A program made the translations under genes and the position numbers. Of a DNA stretch of 64,000 bases, positions 22,330 to 33,413 are shown piece by piece. Within the stretch, counting starts at the first letter, position 1; every line of letters begins with the position of its first letter. The stretch covers positions 34,674,671 through 34,738,670 of the forward strand of contig NC_134399.1 in assembly GCF_050003625.1 (NCBI RefSeq). Reading direction: 5' to 3'. The notes beneath the pieces are model-generated. The model was not told the DNA's origin. It saw only the letters and a program-made list of their open reading frames with translations, and searched no databases. This DNA comes from Haematobia irritans (taxonomy: Eukaryota > Arthropoda > Insecta > Diptera > Muscidae).

Positions 22330-24888
22330 ATGCAAAGGTTGACCAATAACAGTGGGTATAGATACAGCTATACGAAGCGACAATCATTGCGTACTGAAGT
22401 GACAAACTAGTATCAAGTTCGCAAGTCGATGATATGAACAAGTTTGCCATTACCCAACTGCCAACGTCAGTGCCGAATGGAGAGAAGATTGCCGTAGCCA
22501 GATTGACTACGACGCACAATGCGGCGGTCGAATTCGAACTTTCCTATAGAGGCATCAATGTTGGCAGATGAAAGATACGAGGTGTCCTATATTGGATCCA
22601 AACGGCTGTAGTCGACGATTCATAACCTCTCGAACACCAAACGGAAATACAACATCTCAATTTCGTTTATGGGGAAACTCCGAATAATGATAACTGAACG
22701 GCGATTCCCTTCTGCAGATAACTTGTTGAGCACCTCAAGTTCTCAGATCCTGAAAGTAGAAGGCAAAGATGAGTCTTCCGTGCATTCAGACCAGCCAGAA
22801 GTGCGTGCTCCAAGCGATAAAGTCCGCCAAGAGTTCTGCAGAACAGAAACTATACGCGGTGACACTCATTGTGTACTGAAGATTATGTATGAGTGGCTGA
22901 CCAGTATCAACTTCGCGCGTCGATGGTATGAACGAGTTTGCCATTACCCTAAGGCCAACTTCAGCGTCGGCAGGAGAGAAGATTTTCAGGGAAGTCTTGA
23001 CCACGACGTGGCAATGTAGCAGTTGGATCCTTGACAATCGTCTGAACTTCCCTATGGAGACATCAATGTTGGGAGATGAGAAAGAAAATTGGAGCAGGCA
23101 TCTGAAGGAGTCCTATAGTGGATCCATATGGCTGTGGTCGAGGATTAAGAACCTTTCGAACCCCAAACGGAAAGGCAAACATCTCAATTTCGTTTGTTGG
23201 GAAACTCCGAATAATGATAACCGAACGGCGATTCCATTCTGCAGATAATTTGTCGAGCACCCCCAATCTTCAGACCCTGCAAATAGAAGGCACAGGTGAA
23301 TCTTCTGTGCATTCAGACTAGCCAGGAGTGTGTGCTCCAAGCGATAAAGTCCGCCAAGAATTTCACAGCAATTGACCCAGATGGTTTGTCTACAAGATTC
23401 ATGACCTATAAAACCATGGCTTGCCCTAACTTCTTGGAAATACCAGATATCTTAAAATAGGCAAGGTTGTTCCGATTCTAGTGAAACAGGCCTTCGATAC
23501 TCGTATTGACCAATTACACCACCTTCCGCTATTACAAAGACTCTGCAAGCTATTTTAATACCCTACTTCATTGAACACTTAAGGTTGACAGAAGATCGTG
23601 CAGGTGTACGACCACTGCGTTGTTTCGAATTGGCAGTAAACCTGTCAGATCGATTTAATAGTAAGAGGACTCATAAATATTCAATTCTCCTATCAAGGGG
23701 TTTGTCTAAAGATTTTGAAGCTTGGTATGGCTTACCACCCTCTTAGAGTATATTACGGAAACCTATGTCCCTAAAAAACTTAAGAGATGTTTAGCTAACT
23801 GATATTGGTTGGTCGACAATCTTATGTGGAATTTCACATCCTTCCTGTCTATTACTCTTGTACTGTCTCCCTTCCTTTTTAGTTTTTACATGTTGCGTAG
23901 GATAGAGATGTCTAGGAGCCTGAGGTGAAGGTTATCTCTACCTCCATTTTTTTTAAGTCAGGAAACTGAAACTTTCTGCCCCAAAATCAATAGCAACCTT
24001 TTTCACTTCGTGGACTAATGGGGTGTATCTGGAGTTTGATATCCACATTCTTTATCAGATTATTCCCACGTACAAGAGTCAAAAGTTTCACGAAGGAACT
24101 GAAGCGAAGGTTCTCAGGGATGTCTTGACGATGGTGTGCAAGAGAGGCAATCCAGCGGTAGTATCGCTGACATCCATCCGAACTTCCCTATGAAGGTTGG
24201 AAGATAAGAGGTACGAGAAAAGTGGGCAAGCATGTGGAGGAGTCCGATCTTGGATCCAAACGGCTGCGATCGACGATTCAGAACCTGTCGAACCCCTAAT
24301 GGAAAGACAATTTCGTTTGAGGGAAAATAACCCTACCCAAGTCTACATGTTACGTCGGGTGGGGATGTCACGGAGCCTGAGCTAAAGATTAATATCTACC
24401 TCCATTCTTTGTCGGCAGGGAACTGAAATTTTCTGCCCCGAAATCTTTTCACTTCGTGGACTTTTCAAGGGTCAAAATATCCATGTCGTAACATTCGATA
24501 GCCTGCTTCTCTTTGGGAATGGAAAGAAGATCATGAAGCCATTGTATGGAAGCACTTCGAGAAATATAATGAGACGATTCAAAAGACTTGCGAGTCGACT
24601 GGCCATCTTCTCATCGATTATGCGATCCCCTTACGGCTCCCGGACTTTCAGATGGTGCCGAATGCTGCAGTGCCGATTGACACCGCAGTATCTTTCTCGC
24701 CTAGAGAAACCAGGTTGGTTGCCTTCTAGAATTTCCATGTACCTCTTACTTCTGAATCCAGCAATTCAAGATGTATGTCGGAAGGGTGGACATTCGCCTC
24801 ATATCTTGAGGCATCACATCATGAGTCCTTCGTACCGAAGAAATCCGAAAAAAATATGTAGAAAAGATCCTCGAAAAGCGGTAGAATT
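22330..24888 (+). pseudogene. Scrambled LINE reverse transcriptase fossil with tandem duplications
   Basis: The segment between endonuclease and RT is present two to three times: 'LWSRIKNLSNPKRKGKHL..NFVCWETPNN..RTAIPFCR' at about 23130-23245, an earlier copy at about 22590-22720, and a worn third at about 24230-24320. Offset between the first two is about 526 bp. RT-like sequence follows at 23560-23860 ('TEDRAGVRPLRCFELAVNL', 'KYSILLSRGLSKDFEAWYG'), then thumb/connection-like parts at 23960-24890 ('ELKFSAPKSTATFFTSW'). Frames change every few dozen codons. It resembles a jockey/CR1-group non-LTR element and is long dead. A SINE inserted at its right edge. Confidence 0.65.
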
Positions 24889-24898
24889 GCGGATAGTT

Positions 24899-25143
24899 AG
24901 GTTAGGTTAGGTGGCAGCCCGATGTATCAGGCTCACTTAGACCTTTTTATAGCCGAGTCCGAACCGCGTTCCACATTGCAGTGAAACCACTTAGAGAAGC
25001 TTTGAAATCCTCAGAAATGTCACCAGCATTACTGAGGAGGGATAATCCACCGCTGAAAAACTTTTTGGAGCTCGGTCGAAGCAGGAATCGAACCCACGAC
25101 CTTGTGTATGCAAGGCGGGCATGCTAACCATTGCACCACGGTG
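24899..25143 (-). mobile_element. tRNA-derived SINE with 10-bp target duplication, internally deleted
   Basis: Minus-strand SINE from the GGTTAGG tail (24899) to the head (CACCACGGTG, 25143). GCGGATAGTT at 24889-24898 and 25144-25153 is an exact target duplication, as expected of LINE-driven retroposition. Relative to 32581-32921 about 95 bp of the centre are missing (near 24941). The complement of the B box, GGAATCGAACCC, is intact at 25084-25095. Confidence 0.88.
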
Positions 25144-25153
25144 GCGGATAGTT

Positions 25154-25955
25154 GGACGTTGGTGAGTAGACGATCTCAAACCTGTCACCATCTTTGTTCA
25201 AAATGGATATATTGGCGAAAATTATGGCCCGCAAACACTTTAATGGATTTATATTTTCGGTAAATAAATACTTCAAGCCTTTGGCAATCTCCATATGCTG
25301 TTGCATACAACATTTAACTATCATAGCTCGTTGCTAACTTGACATTTCTTTTTTCATTTGAACCATTTCAGCTTCCATTTCAAAATCCGATACATAAATT
25401 TCCTGCTTTCCGCAACTTAACTTATATATTATACTCTACCATTAAGTAACTTTTTATCTTCATCTTCTGTAGATAACTCTTCCATTTGTCATAATAGGTG
25501 GTATAATTTAATTCTCCTTCGACCTACACTTCATAATCACAAATGTGCATAAATTTATGATAAAAAAAAAATTGCAGAAATGAAACAAAAACCTGCAAGC
25601 TTAACTTCAAATAAAATGTGGTTGAGTTTAGATGATGTGGGTTTTTTTTTTCTGTTTTGCTTCAAAGGAAACAAGAAATATACTGTACGGAACGGAATAA
25701 TTTAATAATGAACTTTGTACTATCCTAATAAGATTTCTTTTGGTGTTTTCTTTTACACATAAAAATAAATGTAAGGGTAGTTCACATGGTGAGAAATTGC
25801 ATTATCAAAGTAAGCAGGCAAAGATCCTATGTCATAATTTAGATAATGAGGTTGATAAGACGGCAGAACCAATGCTAATATGGGTAATTGGTGTATGGTT
25901 GCTTATTAAAACTTGGAGTTGGAAAAATTGCGAAAGATTAGGCGCATGATTGTAC
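25154..25955. other. No gene seen
   Basis: The first ~100 bp may continue the LINE fossil. The rest is AT-rich with no recognisable domain. Confidence 0.45.
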
Positions 25956-26745
25956 AATAAATCGTATCATCAGACTTGCCTCCGACATACATATGTACTG
26001 AGCAGATATACATTTTTCGTTTTTGTTTTACAAAACATCGATTATTCGGAAAGTTGATTTTAGACATTGTATAGCCACCACTTTGGACATGATTTGGCTT
26101 TGTTTTCTGGTTAATGTTGGATTGAGAAAATTAGTTAGAGATGGACAAAATCTAAACTCAACGGTCTTCATTTCATTCCATCAATTATTATTCCTCTTGT
26201 ATGGAGAGTTTCATTCTCTGAATTTTCTGATTGCCCTATGTGAATCTCCCTTGTGTTGACCATAGAACATAACCAACAAAATTGTTTTAGCACCCAAGAT
26301 TGTCCCTTAGAAATTCAATTAAAAGTATTCCGTAGTACAATCAGATTTGTCTTCGACATATCTATTGAGCAGATATAAAAGACGACCTTGTCAAAATCTG
26401 CTCAGCAGATATTTCAGAGGCCCCTGTGCAAATTAGTCGAAAAACAAAACTATTTCAACTACCAATTTTCATTTTCAAACAGTCGATTATGTGGATTAAA
26501 TTTAGACCCGTGTATTCCCACCGTATTGGATATGGGTCGACTTTCTTCTCTGTACAAGTTGACTTTTTGTGAGCCTCTGAAATTAACTCAGAGGTCTTCA
26601 TTTTATAACATAATGTTTTAATTCTTTTATTCCTGCCGTCTTCTGAATTCTCGGACTGACCTATGTGAACCCCCTTTGTGTTGACCGTAAAACATAACCA
26701 ACAAATTTTGTTAAAGCGCACAAAATTACCCATTAGAAATTCAAT
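25956..26745 (+). repeat. Two diverged tandem copies of an unidentified repeat (~430 bp)
   Basis: The block 'CTATGTGAATCTCCCTTGTGTTGACC ... ACATAACCAACAAA ... TTAGAAATTCAATTAA' at about 26237-26325 recurs at about 26661-26747. TCTTCGACATATCTATTGAGCAGATAT (about 26350) has relatives at 25978 and 28098. Related CCCCCTTGTAACACCAA blocks lie at 28447 and 28797, so the family extends beyond the Himar1 copy. No coding motif recognised. Confidence 0.55.
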
Positions 26746-26747
26746 TA

Positions 26748-28042
26748 ACAGGTTGACTGATAAGTCCCCGGTTTGACACATAGATGACATCGCTAGTATT
26801 AAATGCATATTATTTTTATATAGTACCAACCTTCAAATGATTCGTGTCAAAATGTGACGTCTGTAAGTCAATTAGTTTGTGAGATAGAGCGTCTTTGGTG
26901 AAGCAACTTTTGTTATTATGAAAAAAATGGAAAAAAAGAAATTTCGTGTTTTGATAAAATACTATTTTCTGAAGGGGAAAAATACGGCGGAAACAAAAAC
27001 TTGGCTTGATAATGAGTTTCCGGACTCTGCCCCAGGGAAATCAACAATAATTGATTGGTATGTAAAATTCAAGCGTGGTGAAATGAGCACGGAGGACGGT
27101 GAACGCAGTGGACGCCCGAGAGAGGTGGCTACCGACGAAAACATCAAAAAAATCCATAAAATGATTTTGAATGACCGTAAAATGAAGTTGATCAAGATAG
27201 CAGAGGACTTAAAGATATCAAAGGAACGTGTTGGTCATATCATTCACCAATATTTGGATATGCGGAAGCTCTGTGCAAAATGGGTGCCGCGCGAGCTCAC
27301 ATTTTACCAAAAACTACAACGTGTTGATGATTCTGAGCGGTGTTTGCAGCTGTTAACTCGTAATACACCCGAGTTTTTCCTTCGATATGTGGCAATGGAT
27401 GAAACATGGCTCCATCACTACTCTCCTGAGTCCAATCGACAGTCGGCTGAGTGGACAGCGATCGATGAACCATCTCCGTAGCGTGGAAAGACTCAAAAGT
27501 CCGCTGGCAAAGTAATGGCCTCTGCTCTCTGTTGGGATGCGCTTGGAATAATTTTTATTGATTATCTTGAGAAGGGAAAAACCATCAACAGTGACTATAA
27601 TATGGCGTTATTGGAGCGTTTGAAGGTCGAAATCGCGGCAAAACGGCCCGATATGAAGATGAAAAAAGTGTTCTTTCACCAAGACAACGCACCGTGCCAC
27701 AAGTAATTGAGAACGATGGCAAAAATTTATGAATTGGGCTTCGAATTGCTTCCCCAACCACCGTATTCTCCAGATCTGGCCCCCAGCGATTTTTTCTTGT
27801 TCTCAGACCTCAAAAGGATGCTCGCAGGGAAAAAATTTGGCTGCAATGAAGAGGTGATCGCCGAAACTGAGGCCTATTTTGAGGCAAACCCGAAGGAGTA
27901 CTACCAAAATGGTATCAAAAAATTGGAAGGTCGTTATAATCGTTGTATCGCTCTTGAAGGGAACTATGTTGAATAATAAAAACGAATTTTGATAAAAAAT
28001 GTGTTTTTCTTTGTTATACGGGGGATTTATCATCCAACCTGT
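26748..28042 (+). mobile_element. Himar1-like mariner, copy 1
   Basis: 1295 bp flanked by TA (26746-26747, 28043-28044). The left end ACAGGTTGACTGATAAGTCC and the complementary right end (ending CCAACCTGT) match the Himar1 terminal repeat apart from a few substitutions. The right terminal repeat is more mutated (GGGGGATTTATCATCC). Confidence 0.92.
26927..27976 (+). pseudogene. Himar1-like DD34D transposase with two premature stops
   Basis: The transposase would cut and paste the element at TA sites. From ATG 26927 (MEKKKFRVLIKYYF) one continuous frame runs to TAA 27976, 349 codons, the expected mariner length. It contains a helix-turn-helix ('LIKIAEDLKISKERVGHII'), the 'WVPRELT' linker, and the triad Asp in 'MDETWLHHY' (158), 'FHQDNAPCHK' (253) and 'PDLAPSDFF' (288), with 34 residues between the last two. 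Two nonsense codons interrupt it: TAG at 27479-27481 and TAA at 27704-27706. No frameshift is seen. An alternative ATG at 26918 adds three residues. Confidence 0.9.
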
Positions 28043-28044
28043 TA

Positions 28045-29535
28045 AATGTGTTCCGAAAGATTAGTAGATTAATTGTACAACCAATCGTAACATATGATTT
28101 GTCTTCGACATCCCTACTGAGCAGATATTTAAGCCGCCATGGTGGAAAATCGTCGGAGACGATTGCTTCGGCGGTCATTTTCTCAACTTTGTATTGGCAT
28201 TTTTTCGTTTCGATTTATGCCGACCAGGCGGGCTCTTTATGAATTCGCTTCCATTGCCATCTTCCGAATTCTAAGAATTCGGTATTCGCATCAACAAGTG
28301 TACAATTTCGACCATGGGCACGACGGCTTATGAAAACTTGGCGAAAGTTTAACTCGGCTGTCATCATTCCTGGTAACTATTGTAGGCTTCCTCCTTATTC
28401 GCCAATTTTTATCATCCCATTTCTAAGATAGCACCGAGTAAATCCCCCTTGTAACACCAAAAAATATCCTCATTGACTTCACGACAACTTGACTAACTAA
28501 CGTAAAACTTTTTTGCCCTCAGGCTTCATTCGGCTCCAGAACAGCCCGGCTCTTTTAAAATTCGGTTCTACTTGAAAACCGCCATCTTCCGTATTCTAAG
28601 ATTGAACTATGTGAACGCCCCTTGTATTCGCATCAATAAGGGTCTGCTTTTCCTCCGGGCACGTCGGCTTCCGAAAAATAGTCGAATACAGACGAGAGTT
28701 TACCTCGGCGGTATTTATTCCTGGTAACCATTTTAGGCTTCCTCCTTATTGGCCCACTTTTATCATCCCATTTGCAAATATTATACTGTGTGAACCCCCC
28801 TTGTAACACCAACAAATATCCTCATTGACTTCACGCTATCGTGAATGACTTTGCTGTTGCATTTTACACGTAACACTTTTACGCTTATTTGCCCTCAGGT
28901 AGATAGATAGCAGTCATCGTCGCCTTGTCTTTTTGCTCTTTTTTATCTTCTCGCTTTTACCAATGTGCCGTTGGCTTTTTACGATCTTTCGTTTTGTTTT
29001 TCTCCCGTGGTTTGCTGTTATCCCCCCTCTCCATCCACCCATTGATAGAAATTGCCATGAAGCTTCAGTTAACTCTTTAAATAGATGAACTTTTCCATGC
29101 CAGGGCTTCAAACAATTGCAGTAGCAAATGTTGGAGATTTGATAGACTGGGTTCCAAACTACGTGATGAGGAAGGAATGATGAATGAAAAAAGAAAATTT
29201 TATACAATTTAATTTCCTGTAACAAGAATTATTATGAGGAAATCTGCTGTATGGAAGCACTGGAAGATGGAAAGATAGAATTATAAAGGCAAAAGATAAA
29301 AGAAGTGTTATGCTAATAGAGGAAGTATATGTGGCATTATAATAGGATTTAAGCATTTGATTTGCAAACATTATATAATTACCCTCTGGGAGATCTAAAG
29401 AAGAATGAATTAAAAATGAATTGAAACTTCATTCAAAGTTGTAGTTTTCTTTTCTTAGTATCTAAGAAAAGCATCTTAGGAATATTGTATGACTCACTAA
29501 ACCTCCCAATCCGAGAATGGATGGACACGAGATTG
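28045..29535. repeat. Non-coding region with scattered duplicated segments
   Basis: ACCAAAAAATATCCTCATTGACTTCACG (28455) and ACCAACAAATATCCTCATTGACTTCACG (28807) are ~350 bp apart and define a diverged tandem duplication at about 28370-28520 / 28720-28870, each with a TTTTATCATCCCATTT block. It belongs with the repeat at 25956-26745. From 28900 to 29535 I see nothing recognisable. Confidence 0.45.
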
Positions 29536-29539
29536 TCAT

Positions 29540-29897
29540 CAAGAAGAACCTTTAATACCGCGATCAACGGTCACCTCTGAAATCCCTCCATTGTAGCAGC
29601 TTAAAGGTCTGAGATTTTCAACGAACAAGCATAATTGCTTCAACCAGCAGCTGATAAAAGACGCATAAAATGGGAAACTCGCGATCAACGGTCCTCGCTT
29701 GAATCCCTCAATTTGATCTGTTGACAAAAGTCTGAGATATTTAAAAAACTAGCATCAATGCTGAACGATATTGCTCAACCAACAGCAGAGAAAAGACGCA
29801 CAAAATGGGAAGTTCAGGGTCAATAGTCATCGCTCGAATCCCTGCGATCTGCTGATAATGGAAAGATCTGAGATATTTAACGATAAAGCAGCAACAC
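29540..29897 (+). repeat. ~130-bp tandem repeat array, left part
   Basis: Units contain CTCGCGATCAACGGTC, GAATCCCTC, GATCTGCTGATA, GTCTGAGATATTTAA and AGCAGAGAAAAGACGCA, at about 130-bp intervals (29560, 29690, 29815). The array resumes at 32362 after Himar1 copy 2 and again at 32956 after a SINE. No coding potential is visible. Confidence 0.75.
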
Positions 29898-30080
29898 TAA
29901 CAGGTTGGCTGATAAGTCCCCGGTCTGACACATAGATGGCGTCGCTAGTATTAAATGCATATTATTTTTATATAGTACCAACCTTCAAATGATTCGAGTC
30001 AAATTTTAACGTCTGTAAGTCAATTAGTTTGTGAGATCGAGCGTCTTTTGTGAATCAACTTTTGTTATTGTGAAAAAAAA

Positions 30081-31457
30081 ACAAGTATATACAGCCGTAA
30101 GTTCGGCCAGGCCGAATCTTATGTACCCTCCACCGTGGATGGCGTAGAAACTTCTACGAAAGACTGTCATCCACAAATTTCAACTCACACGGATGAAATT
30201 TGCTCCTCCAAGAGGCTCCAAAACCAATTCTCGGGATCAGTTTATATGGGGGCTATAAATGATTATGGACTGACATGGACCACTTTTGGCATGGTTGTTA
30301 AATATCATATACTACCACCACGTACCAATTTTCAACCAGATCGGATGAATTTTGCTTCTCCAAAAGGCACCGGAGGTCAAATCTGGCGATCGGTTTATAT
30401 GGGAGCTATATATAATTATGGACTGATAGGAACCAATCCCTGCATGGTTGTTGGATACCATATACTAACATCACGTACCAAATTTCAACCGAATGGGAAG
30501 AATTTTGCTCTTCCAAGATGCTCCGGAGGTCAAATCTGGAGATCAGTTTATATGGGGCATACATATAATTATGGACCGATTTCGACCAATTTTTGCATGG
30601 GTGTTTGAGGACATATATTAACACCACGTATCAAATTTCAACTGAATCAGATGAATTTTTGTCTTCCAAGAGGCTCCGGAGGTCAAATCTGGTGATCGGT
30701 TTATATGGGGGCTATATATAATTATGTACCGATATGGACCAATTTTTGCATGGTCATTAGAGACCATATACTAACATCATGTACCAAATTTCAGCCGGAT
30801 CGGATAAAATTTGTTTCTCTTATAGGCTCTGCAAGCCAAATCGGGGGATCGGTTTATATGGGGGCTATATATAATTATGGACCGATGTGAACCAATTTTT
30901 GCATGGTTGTTAGAGACCATATACTAACACCATGTACCAAATTTCAGCCGGATCGGATAAAATTTGCTTCTCTTAGAGGCTCTACAAGCCAAATCTGGGG
31001 ATTGGTTTATATGGGGGCTATATATAATTATGGACCGATGTGGACCAATTTTTGCATGGTTGTTAAAGACCATATACTAACACCATGTACCAAATTTCAG
31101 CCGGATCGGATGAAATTTGCTTCTCTTAGAGGCCTCGCAAGCCAAATTTGGGGGTCCGTTTATATGGGGGCTATACGTAAAAGTGGGCCAATATGGCCCA
31201 TTTGCAATACCATCCGACCTACATCAATAACAACTACTTGTGCCAAGTTTCAAGTCGATAGCTTGTTTTGTTCGGAAGTTAGCGTGATTTCAACAGACGG
31301 ATGGACGGATGGACGGACGGACATGCTCAGATCGACTCAGAATTTCACCACGACCCAGAATATATATACTTTATGGGGTCTTAGATCAATATTTCGATGT
31401 GTTACAAACGGAATGACAAAGTTAATATACCCCCCATCCTATGGTGGAGGGTATAAA
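30081..31457 (+). mobile_element. Full-length mini-me-like element nested in Himar1 copy 2
   Basis: From ACAAGTATATACAGCCG to GGTGGAGGGTATA, about 1.38 kb. It holds a start hairpin half (TACCCTCCACCGTGG) and seven monomers whose TATGGGGGC-type core falls at 30247, 30400, 30553, 30706, 30859, 31012 and 31165, exactly 153 bp apart. After these come GACGGATGGACGGACGGACAT (a (GTCY)n locus on the other strand), AGAATATATATACTTTATGG (the TA locus), GTGTTACAAACGGAATGAC and the closing hairpin half CCTATGGTGGAGGGTATA. It was inserted in the A-tract just before the mariner ATG. Confidence 0.85.
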
Positions 31458-31460
31458 AAT

Positions 31461-32289
31461 GGAAAAAAAGTAATTTCGTGTTTTGATAAAATACTGTTTT
31501 CTGAAGGGAAAAAATACGGTGGAAGCAAAAACTTGGCTTGATAATGAGTTTCCGGACTCTGCCCCAGGGAAATCAACAATAATTGATTGGTATGCAAAAT
31601 TCAAGCGTGGTGAAATGAGCACGGAGGACGGTAAACGCAGTGGACGCCCGAAAGAGGTGGTTACCGACGAAATCATCAAAAAAAATCCACAAAATGATTT
31701 TGAATGACCGTAAAATGAAGTTGATCGAGATAGCAGAGGCCTTAAAGATATCAAAGGAACGTGTTGGTCATATCATTCATCAATATTTGGATATGCGGAA
31801 GGTCTGTGCAAAATGGGTGCCGCGCGAGCTCACATTTGACCAAAAACAACAACGTGTTGATGATTCTGAGCGGTGTTTTCAGCTGTTAACCCGTAATACA
31901 CCCGAGTTTTTCCGTCGATATGTGACAATGGATGAAACATGGCTCCATCACTAGACTCCTGAGTCCAATCGACAGTCGGCTGAGTGGGCAGCGACTGGTG
32001 AACCGTCTCCGAAGCGTGGAAAGACTCAAAAGTCCGCTGGCAAAGTAATGCCTCTGTTTTTTGGGATGCGCATGGAATAGTTTTTATCGATTACCTTGAG
32101 AAGGGAAAAACCATCAACAGTGATTATTATATGGCGTTATTGGAGCGTTTGAAGGTCGAAATCGCGGCAAAACGGCCCCATATGAAGAAGAAAAAAGTGT
32201 TGTCGAAGGAGTACTACCAAAATGGTATCAAAAAATTAGAAGGCCGTTATAATCGTTGTATCGCTCTTGAAGGGAACTATGTTGAATAA
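31461..32289 (+). pseudogene. Himar1-like transposase, heavily damaged
   Basis: The ATG (31460-31462) is followed by a TAA at codon 5, then continues 'FRVLIKYCFLKGKNT'-type sequence through 31707. An extra A near 31674 shifts frame. A nonsense TAG in the 'LHH' block ends the next segment at 31954, one base is missing near 32049, and about 230 bp spanning the second Asp and the APSD block are deleted at about 32200. Only the tail 'EYYQNGIKKLEGRYNRCIALEGNYVE' region remains downstream. Confidence 0.85.
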
Positions 32290-32361
32290 TAAAAACGAAT
32301 TTTGACAAAAAAAAAATGTGTTTCTTTTTGTTAGACCGGGGACTTATCAGCCAACCTGTTA

Positions 32362-32568
32362 TTTCTCATCCATCAAAAGAGAAAATACACATAAAATGGG
32401 AAGCTCGCGATCTACGGTCCGCGCTGGAATCCCTCCGTGGGATCTGTTGATGCTGGAAAAGTTTGAGATATTTAACAAGAAAGCATTAATGCGGAATACT
32501 GTTGCTCTACCAGCAGCAGAAAAAAGACGCCAAAAATGGGAAGCTCGCGATCAACGGTAATCGCTGGA
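32362..32568 (+). repeat. ~130-bp tandem repeat array, middle part
   Basis: Units resume directly after Himar1 copy 2 (CATCAAAAGAGAAAATACACATAAAATGGG, then CTCGCGATCTACGGTCCGCG). They carry the same landmarks as 29540-29897, which shows that Himar1 entered a pre-existing array. Confidence 0.75.
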
Positions 32569-32580
32569 CTGAATGGTCTA

Positions 32581-32921
32581 GGTTAGGTTAGGTGGCAGCC
32601 CGATGTATCAAGCTCACTTAGACTATTCAGTCCATAGTGATATCACATTGGTGAACTTCTCTCTTATCACTGAGTGCTGCCCGATTCCATACTAAGCTCA
32701 ATGACAAGGGACTTCCTTTTTATAGCCGAGTCCGAACGGAGTTCCACATTGCAGTGAAACCACTTAGAGAAGCTTTGAAACCCTCAGAAATGTCACCAGC
32801 ATTACTGAGGTGGTATAATCCACCGCTGAATAACTTTTTGTTGTTCGGTCGAAGCCGGAATCGAATCCACGACCTTGTGTATGCAAGGCGGGCAGGTTAA
32901 CCATTGCACCACGGTGGCTCC
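32581..32921 (-). mobile_element. tRNA-derived SINE, full length, with 12-bp target duplication
   Basis: 341 bp, from the tail GGTTAGGTTAGGTGGCAGCC to the head GCACCACGGTGGCTCC. It is flanked by CTGAATGGTCTA (32569-32580) and CTGAATTGTCTA (32922-32933), a 12-bp target duplication with one mismatch. The downstream flank continues AGTGAGCCTGAAACTTAAACC, which is itself the plus-strand 3' part of an older SINE, so this copy landed in a SINE relic within the ~130-bp array. Confidence 0.9.
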
Positions 32922-32955
32922 CTGAATTGTCTAAGTGAGCCTGAAACTTAAACCT

Positions 32956-33290
32956 ATCGCTGGAGTCCCTCCCTAGGATTTGCTAATAAGCGATACTGAA
33001 CACTATTGCTTAACCAGCAGCAGAGAGAAGACGCTTAATCCCTCCTTGGGATCTGCTGATAACGGAAAGGTCTGAGATATTTAACGAACAAGCATTAATG
33101 GCTCCACCAGAAGTAAAGAAATGACGCACAAAAGGGAAGCTCGCGTTCAACGGTCCTCGCTGGAATCCCTCCTTGGGATCTGCTGATAGCGGAAAAGTCT
33201 GAGATATTTAACGAACAATCAGCAATGTTGAACACTATTGCCCAATCACCAGCTGAGAAAAACCCCTATAAAAGGGGAAGCTCGCAAAAT
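32956..33290 (+). repeat. ~130-bp tandem repeat array, right part
   Basis: Further units (CGCTGGAGTCCCTCC, GGATCTGCTGATAACGGAAAGG, GAGATATTTAACGAACAAGCA) at about 32956, 33030 and 33150. They decay after 33290. Confidence 0.75.
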
Positions 33291-33413
33291 ATTACAGAAT
33301 ATATTGCAAATGAGATGGGATACAGATAACAAAGGAAGTTGGACTTGCCAAATTATTCCGAACATAAGGAGCTGGATAAGTAGAACTCATGTTGAGGGGA
33401 AATTCTATTTATA

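Larger units (their letters stand above)
29900..32359 (+). mobile_element. Himar1-like mariner, copy 2, split by a nested element
   Basis: It starts ACAGGTTGGCTGATAAGTCC and ends with the complement (CAACCTGT). TA sits at 29898-29899 and 32360-32361. Removing a 1.38-kb insertion (30081-31457) leaves a mariner with a further ~230-bp internal deletion at about 32200, so only the outer ends are well preserved. Confidence 0.92.

Noticed and set aside
30903..31541. A 212-codon ORF (and 235 codons at 41526-42233) as a repeat protein gene
   Set aside because: It is the 153-bp mini-me-like monomer read in its stop-free frame and runs through non-coding element parts; kept only as a finding because the length conservation is odd.
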